Shown: piece after piece, positions 59,347-64,000 of the stretch | Position numbering within the stretch: position 1 is the stretch's first letter | How the letters are laid out: each line of letters begins with the position of its first letter | Source of the DNA: DASXKD01 sp963703605 | GTDB lineage: Bacteria; Actinomycetota; Actinomycetes; Streptosporangiales; Streptosporangiaceae | DNA length: 64,000 nucleotides | Direction: 5' to 3' | Assembly: GCA_963703605.1 (NCBI GenBank) | Contig: CAVPFC010000048.1 | Coordinates: forward strand, 124,001-188,000 | Notes under the pieces: model-generated | What the model was told of the DNA's origin: nothing | The model's database searches: none | What the model saw: the letters and a program-made list of their open reading frames with translations, nothing else | Program-made: the position numbers and the translations under genes

Positions 59347-59865
59347 TCAGGGGCCTTCTTCCCAAAGCACGCTCCAGAGCAGGCTTAGGGCCTCCCCGAC
59401 AGTGTCCCGCCGGACCTCGTCCCGGCCGCCGCCAAGCGCCAAAGCCCTGGTAACGGGCCGCGATCCAGCGCTTACTGCGATGTGCACCGTGCCCGGCGGC
59501 TTGCCGTCCGCTGGGTCGGGACCGGCCACTCCGGTGGTCGCCACGCCGATCGTGGCACCGAGCCGGTCCCGGGCACCGGCGGCCATCGCGACGGCCACGT
59601 CCGGATGGACCGGACCGCAGGACGCCAGCAGCCCGGCGGGCACGCCGAGGAGCGCCGCCTTCAGTTCCGTCGCGTAGGCGATGATGCCGCCGCGGAACAC
59701 CACCGAGGCGCCAGGGATGTCGGTGATCGCCGCGCCGAGCAGGCCGCCGGTCAGCGACTCGGCCACCGCGACGGTCTGCCCCCGCTCGGTGAGCTCCCAG
59801 ACGATCCGCGCGGCCAGGTCGCGGCCGCGCGGCTGGCCACCCATCCCGGCACGCTGGCTGCTCAT
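59347..59865 (-). CDS. cinA: CinA C-terminal family protein (NMN amidohydrolase)
   Basis: A 172-residue protein equal to the C-terminal domain of CinA, which deamidates nicotinamide mononucleotide in pyridine nucleotide recycling. Motifs are VAVAESLTGGLLGAAITD (catalytic Ser in ESLTGG) and GVATTGVAGPDPADGKPPGT. It lacks the N-terminal domain, as is usual for PncC-type proteins. The ATG overlaps the pgsA stop (59862-59865), showing translational coupling. Confidence 0.9.
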   Translation of the reverse strand: MSSQRAGMGGQPRGRDLAARIVWELTERGQTVAVAESLTGGLLGAAITDIPGASVVFRGGIIAYATELKAALLGVPAGLLASCGPVHPDVAVAMAAGARDRLGATIGVATTGVAGPDPADGKPPGTVHIAVSAGSRPVTRALALGGGRDEVRRDTVGEALSLLWSVLWEEGP

Positions 59866-60491
59866 GGCAGCTGGCCCACCCGGCCCGGGAGCGGCCGGCG
59901 GCGCAGCCGAGCGGCGCGCAGCACATAGTCGCCGCCGGTCACCAGCGTGACCACGACCGCGGCCGCCATCACCGTGACCCGCAGCCATTCGGGCACCGCC
60001 GGAAGCATGTACAGCGAGATCGCCACCACCTGGAGCAACGTCTTGATCTTGCCGCCCCGGCTCGCGGCGATCACCCCGCGCCGGATGACCCAGAACCGCA
60101 GCGCGGTCACGCCGATCTCCCTGGCGAGGATCACACAGGTCACCCACCAGGGCAGCCAGCCCAGGAAGGACAGGGTCACCAGCGCCGCGCCGGTCAGCGC
60201 CTTGTCCGCGATCGGGTCGGCGATCTTGCCGAAGTCGGTGATCAGGCCGCGGCTGCGGGCGATCCGGCCGTCCAGCAGATCCGTGATAGAGGCCAGGCCG
60301 AACGCCAGGAACGCCGCCACCCGCCAGGCCGGCCCGCCAGCCAGCAGGCAGGCCACCACGACGGGGACCAGCACGAGGCGGAACACGGTCAGCGCGTTGG
60401 CCAGATTAACCAGGCCAGGCGCTGGCACGGCGGGCCCTGGCACGGCGGGCCTTGCCACGCCCTGCGACGATGGCTCAGTCTCCGCCGGCAT
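59862..60491 (-). CDS. pgsA: CDP-diacylglycerol-glycerol-3-phosphate phosphatidyltransferase
   Basis: A 209-residue integral membrane enzyme of phospholipid synthesis. The CDP-alcohol phosphotransferase motif D-G-x2-A-R-x8-G-x3-D-x3-D is intact in DLLDGRIARSRGLITDFGKI followed by ADPIADK. About five membrane helices surround it. Position between rimO and cinA is the conserved actinobacterial order. The N-terminal 25 residues are Pro/Ala-rich. It starts 15 bp after rimO. Confidence 0.92.
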   Translation of the reverse strand: MPAETEPSSQGVARPAVPGPAVPAPGLVNLANALTVFRLVLVPVVVACLLAGGPAWRVAAFLAFGLASITDLLDGRIARSRGLITDFGKIADPIADKALTGAALVTLSFLGWLPWWVTCVILAREIGVTALRFWVIRRGVIAASRGGKIKTLLQVVAISLYMLPAVPEWLRVTVMAAAVVVTLVTGGDYVLRAARLRRRPLPGRVGQLP

Positions 60492-60506
60492 TGGCGCCCC
60501 GCCGGG

Positions 60507-62063
60507 TCAACGCATCCCCGCCCGTTCCGGCGGCACGGCCGCTGCGCTGTCCAGGGCCTCCGCCACCAGATCCACCCCTTCCGACGCCACCACCTTGGCA
60601 TTGATGATGTCACCCGTGCTCAGGACCGCAAGGGAGCGCACGGTGGTAACGCCGTCGACCTCGGGCGCCTGGTGAGCCGCGCGGCCCTGGTAGCAGCCCT
60701 CGCCGAGGTCCTCCTCGATGAGCACCTCCACGGTCTCGCCGCACCGCTCGGCCGCCCGCTGCGCCATGACCTCTTCGGCGAGATCGGACAGCTCGTCGGC
60801 GCGGCGCGCGATCTCGCCCGGGTCGAGGTGGCCGTCCAGCGAGGCGGCTTCCGTGCCGTCCTCGTCGGAGTAGCCGAAGATGCCGACCGCGTCGAGCCGG
60901 GCCTCGCCCAGGAACTGCTCGAGCTCGGCCAGGTCCTCGGCGCCCTCGCCGGGGAATCCCACGATGAAGTTGGACCGGGCGCCGGCCTCCGGGCACGCCT
61001 GCCTGATCTGGTCCAGCAGCGCGCAGAACCTGGCCCGGTCCCCGAATCGGCGCATCCGCCGCAGGACGCTACCGCTGGCGTGCTGGAAAGAAAGATCAAA
61101 GTAGGGCATTACGCCAGGGGTCGTGGTCATCACGTCGACAAGCCCGGGCCGCATTTCGGCCGGCTGCAAGTAGGTCACCCGGATCCGGGCGATCCCGGGG
61201 ACCGCGGCCAGCGCCGGGAGCAGTTCGTCGAGCAGCCGCAGGTTCCCCAGATCCTTGCCGTAGGAGGTGGAGTTCTCGCTCACCAGCATCAGTTCCCGGA
61301 CACCCTGGCCGGCCAGCCACTCGGCCTCGGCGAGCACGTCCTCGGGCGGGCGGGACAGGAAGGCGCCGCGGTAGCCCGGGATCGCGCAGAACGAGCAGCG
61401 GCGGTCGCACCCGGAAGCGATCTTGAGGGGCGCCACGGGCCCGCCGTCCAGCCTGCGCCGCAGCACCCGTGGCCCGGACGCGGGGGCGGTGCCCGGCGGC
61501 AGGTCGGGTATCGCGCTGCGGGCCCCGGGCACGGCCGCCCCACTCCCCACCGGCCCGGGCATGCCGTGACCGGGAACGTGCACAGCCCCGGCGCCCGGCC
61601 GCCGGACCGGGCTGATCGGCAGCAGCCGCCGGCGGTCCCGCGGCTGGTGTGCGGGCCGCCGCTCCCCGGCGAGCACCGCGTCGAGCCGGGCGCCGATGTC
61701 CCCGTAGTCGTCGAAGCTCAGGACCTCGGCCTCGGGCAGCGCCTCGGCGAGCTGCGCTCCGTAGCGCTCGGCGAGGCAGCCGGCCGCGACCACCTGGGCG
61801 CCGGGTTGCCCGCCGTCCAGCAGTTCGGCGATCGACTCCTGCTTCGCCGCCTCGATGAAGCCGCACGTGTTGACGAGCACGACCTCGGCCTCGTCCCGGT
61901 CGGTGAGCGTCCAGCCCGAGGCCTCGAGCCGCCCGGCCAGTTCCTCGGAATCGACCTCGTTCCGGGCACAGCCGAGGGTGACCAGGCTGACCGTACGCCG
62001 CGCTCTGCTAGCCCCGACCCCACCACCCCGCCCAGGCACGTTCGCACGCTGACTCGAAGACAC
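60507..62063 (-). CDS. rimO: Ribosomal protein S12 methylthiotransferase RimO
   Basis: Radical-SAM enzyme that methylthiolates the conserved Asp of ribosomal protein S12; related to MiaB at 18564. The N-terminal cluster cysteines are in VTLGCARNEVDSEE, LVNTCGFIEAAKQESI and VAAGCLAERYG. The radical-SAM motif is CDRRCSFCAIPGYRG, preceded by an unusually long Pro/Arg/Gly-rich insert of about 70 residues (positions 130-205). A C-terminal TRAM domain (VEVLIEEDLGEGCYQGRAAH) binds substrate. It is 518 residues against about 440 in E. coli; the insert accounts for the excess. Confidence 0.93.
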   Translation of the reverse strand: MSSSQRANVPGRGGGVGASRARRTVSLVTLGCARNEVDSEELAGRLEASGWTLTDRDEAEVVLVNTCGFIEAAKQESIAELLDGGQPGAQVVAAGCLAERYGAQLAEALPEAEVLSFDDYGDIGARLDAVLAGERRPAHQPRDRRRLLPISPVRRPGAGAVHVPGHGMPGPVGSGAAVPGARSAIPDLPPGTAPASGPRVLRRRLDGGPVAPLKIASGCDRRCSFCAIPGYRGAFLSRPPEDVLAEAEWLAGQGVRELMLVSENSTSYGKDLGNLRLLDELLPALAAVPGIARIRVTYLQPAEMRPGLVDVMTTTPGVMPYFDLSFQHASGSVLRRMRRFGDRARFCALLDQIRQACPEAGARSNFIVGFPGEGAEDLAELEQFLGEARLDAVGIFGYSDEDGTEAASLDGHLDPGEIARRADELSDLAEEVMAQRAAERCGETVEVLIEEDLGEGCYQGRAAHQAPEVDGVTTVRSLAVLSTGDIINAKVVASEGVDLVAEALDSAAAVPPERAGMR

Positions 62064-62168
62064 ACCGGAAGACTACGTGAGAGCGCCTGGTAATAGGGCG
62101 CGGCGAGCCCGCTCCGCCGCCGCGTGTGTCAGGCGCGGCCGCACCCCGGCGGGCGCGGCAGGCAGGGC

Positions 62169-62930
62169 CTAGCCGGCCGTGGTGCGGGGCAGCTTGTGAC
62201 CCGGCCCGAAGTTGAGTGTCACCGGTCCGACCTGCCCGACGTGGCCCAGGGTCCGGCCGTTCACGGTGAGCAGGATCCCCTCGGGGTTACCGATCTGCAT
62301 GGTCACGGCGTGCCTGAACCGCCAGGTCTTGGACTGCCCGGCCAGCACGTACCTCTGGAACAGCTGCCGGCCGCCGGGCTTGCTGAACTGGACCCAGCAG
62401 TCCGCGCTGGCCGTCAGCCGGATCACCAGGCGGTGGCCGGTCGAGTGGGCCGAGGCCGCGGACGCCTTCGGGGTCGGCTTCGCCGACGGCGACGGCCGGC
62501 TCCGGTGACCCGGGGTGTGCGAGGACGACGCCACCGGGCGGCCCGCGGACGATCCGTGATCCACCAGCCGGTACACCCCGTAGCCGAGGACCAGCGCGAT
62601 GACCACGACCATCAGCACGCTCCAGTTGGGCGAGCGCCGTTCCCGCAGCTTGATCGGGGTCGATGGCTCGAAGACGTCGGCCGCCGTGATCTCCTGCGGC
62701 GCGCCGTGGGTCGCGTCGTACTCGTGGATCAGCTCTTCCGGGTCGAGCCCGACGACCCGCGCAATGCTCCTGATGTGCCCACGGGCGTAGAAATCCCCGC
62801 CGCAGGCGGAGAAGTCGCCGCGCTCGATTCCCCGGACGATTGTCTCCCTGATGCAGGTTCGCTGACTGACCTGCGCAATGGTGAGACCCGCCTGGTTGCG
62901 CGCTTGCGCCAGGGCATCACCAACGCTCAC
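62169..62930 (-). CDS. RodZ-like helix-turn-helix protein with DUF4115 domain
   Basis: A 253-residue protein resembling RodZ, a bactofilin/MreB-linked cell-shape factor. The GTG at 62930 has GGAGG at 62938-62942, which decides the start. The cytoplasmic HTH_25 domain (about 1-70) reads VSVGDALAQARNQAGLTIAQ then GDFSACGGDFYARGHIRSIA. A single membrane helix (WSVLMVVVIALVLGYGVYRL, about 103-122) leads to a Ser/Pro linker and an external DUF4115 domain (about 165-253) with SADCWVQF and VNGRTLGHVGQVGP. It lies between ftsK and rimO, as in related genomes. Confidence 0.87.
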   Translation of the reverse strand: MSVGDALAQARNQAGLTIAQVSQRTCIRETIVRGIERGDFSACGGDFYARGHIRSIARVVGLDPEELIHEYDATHGAPQEITAADVFEPSTPIKLRERRSPNWSVLMVVVIALVLGYGVYRLVDHGSSAGRPVASSSHTPGHRSRPSPSAKPTPKASAASAHSTGHRLVIRLTASADCWVQFSKPGGRQLFQRYVLAGQSKTWRFRHAVTMQIGNPEGILLTVNGRTLGHVGQVGPVTLNFGPGHKLPRTTAG

Positions 62931-63083
62931 GCCGCGCCTCCACTGCTTGATAGCACTGATTGCTTGTTTTGACTGCTGGCCACCCGGGATGCGGGCGCGG
63001 TGACCGAGTATTGGGTCCCGCAGTGCGGGAGCCGTCACCAAGTGTAGACATGCCCGGGGAGGGCGGTGAAAACACGGCCCCGG

Positions 63084-64000
63084 TCAGCTGTCTTTCCCTC
63101 CGCGCAAGGATGCCAGCAACTCGGAGAGGTCATCCGGGACAACGAGCACATCCCTGGCCTTGGAGCCCTCGCTCGGCCCGACGACCCCCCGGCTCTCCAG
63201 CAGGTCCATCAGCCGGCCCGCCTTGGCGAAGCCCACCCGCAGCTTGCGCTGAAGCATCGAGGTGGACCCGAACTGGGTGCTGACGACCAGCTCAGCGGCC
63301 TGGACGAGCAGGTCCAGGTCGTCGCCGATGTCGGCGTCGATTTCCCGGGGACGTCCCTCGGCCGCCGCGACGTCCTCGCGGTAGGCCGGCGGTGCCTGCT
63401 TGCTGCAATGCGCGACAACGTCACGGATCTCCTTTTCGGAGACGAACGCGTTTTGCAGCCGCAGCGGCTTGCTCGCCCCCATCGGCAGGAACAGCGAGTC
63501 GCCCTGGCCGATGAGCTTCTCCGCGCCGGGCTGGTCCAGGATGACCCGGCTGTCGGCCAGGCTCGCCGCGGCGAAGGCGAGCCGGGACGGCACGTTGGCC
63601 TTGATCAGCCCGGTCACCACGTCCACGCTGGGCCGCTGGGTGGCCAGTACGAGGTGGATGCCGGCCGCCCGGGCAAGCTGGGTGATGCGGACGACCGCGT
63701 CTTCCACGTCACGGGGCGCCACCATCATCAGGTCGGCCAGCTCGTCCACGATCACCAGCAGGTACGGGTAAGGCAGGAACACCCGCTCGCTGCCGGGCGG
63801 CGGGGTGAGCTTGCCGGCCCGGGCCGCGTTGTTGAAGTCATCGATGTGCCGGAACCCGGTCGCGGCCAGGTCGTCGTACCGGCGGTCCATCTCCCCGACG
63901 ACCCAGGCCAGCGCCTCCGCAGCCTTCTTCGGGCTAGTGATGATCGGCGTGATCAGATGCGGGATGCCCTGGTAGGCGGCCAGCTCCACCCGTTTGGGGT
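63084..64000 (-). CDS. ftsK: DNA translocase FtsK, 3' part
   Basis: The C-terminal 305 residues of FtsK/SpoIIIE; the gene begins beyond the right edge. It reads PKRVELAAYQGIPHLITPII, YLLVIVDELADLMM (Walker B), LATQRPSVDVVTGLIKANVPSRLAFA and GDSLFLPMG, and ends with the winged-helix gamma domain (STSMLQRKLRVGFAKAGRLM) that reads KOPS sequences. The translocase pumps DNA through the septum at division. The Walker A is not in the window. Confidence 0.94.
   Translation of the reverse strand, partial: PKRVELAAYQGIPHLITPIITSPKKAAEALAWVVGEMDRRYDDLAATGFRHIDDFNNAARAGKLTPPPGSERVFLPYPYLLVIVDELADLMMVAPRDVEDAVVRITQLARAAGIHLVLATQRPSVDVVTGLIKANVPSRLAFAAASLADSRVILDQPGAEKLIGQGDSLFLPMGASKPLRLQNAFVSEKEIRDVVAHCSKQAPPAYREDVAAAEGRPREIDADIGDDLDLLVQAAELVVSTQFGSTSMLQRKLRVGFAKAGRLMDLLESRGVVGPSEGSKARDVLVVPDDLSELLASLRGGKDS

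Noticed and set aside
1..64000. tRNA, rRNA or CRISPR arrays
   Set aside because: No tRNA-like cloverleaf or 3' CCA-type end, no rRNA sequence and no regularly spaced short identical repeats with unique spacers were seen. A tRNAscan-SE run would settle the tRNA question.

Overview
The window is a very GC-rich chromosomal segment from an actinobacterium. The evidence is strong G/C bias at third codon positions, frequent GTG starts, DUF1707, DUF3046 and DUF574 proteins, a RecA intein of the mycobacterial type, a ClgR-type regulator and an actinobacterial LexA box. The conserved gene order suits a filamentous, Streptosporangiales-like lineage. The genus cannot be fixed from the sequence alone.

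Backbone (minus strand): lepA, holA, hutI, hflX, dapF, miaA, a LigB-like protein, miaB, rny, recX, recA, a DUF3046 gene, clgR, cinA, pgsA, rimO, a RodZ-like gene and ftsK (partial, running off the right edge). Several of these are contiguous in other actinobacteria. Here accessory DNA separates them: malate synthase plus glcDEF (9.4-15.7 kb), an S9 peptidase and a secreted repeat protein (20.1-23.6 kb), an island (26.4-34.8 kb), a cell-surface cluster with collagen-like protein, glycosyltransferase, TPR lipoprotein, sulfotransferase and GH25 hydrolase (40.6-48.4 kb), and a helicase/P450/regulator stretch (49-58 kb).

The most interesting region is 26401-34790. The last 45 codons of rny occur twice, 8.2 kb apart, with identical protein sequence but 23 silent differences in 138 nt. 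One copy completes the working rny gene (34653-34790). The other is a displaced fragment (26401-26538) beside the LuxR-type gene. This is the signature of an element that integrated inside rny and brought its own 3' end, like phage 21 or e14 in icd. The cargo is an nSTAND-WD40 protein, a TIR-SIR2 fusion, a divergent SLOG-like four-TM protein and a decayed IS1380-type transposase. TIR, SIR2 and SLOG are the parts of Thoeris immunity, here fused in a different arrangement and joined to a STAND sensor. No integrase is visible.

recA carries a 436-residue homing-endonuclease intein at the M. tuberculosis RecA site. Upstream lie a perfect LexA operator and a RecA-NDp promoter (the PafBC-dependent type), so damage control appears dual. 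Single-base frameshifts are frequent: glcD, glcE (two), dapF, the nSTAND gene and the collagen-like gene. Many lie in G/C runs, so sequencing error is a serious possibility. No rRNA, tRNA or CRISPR array was found.
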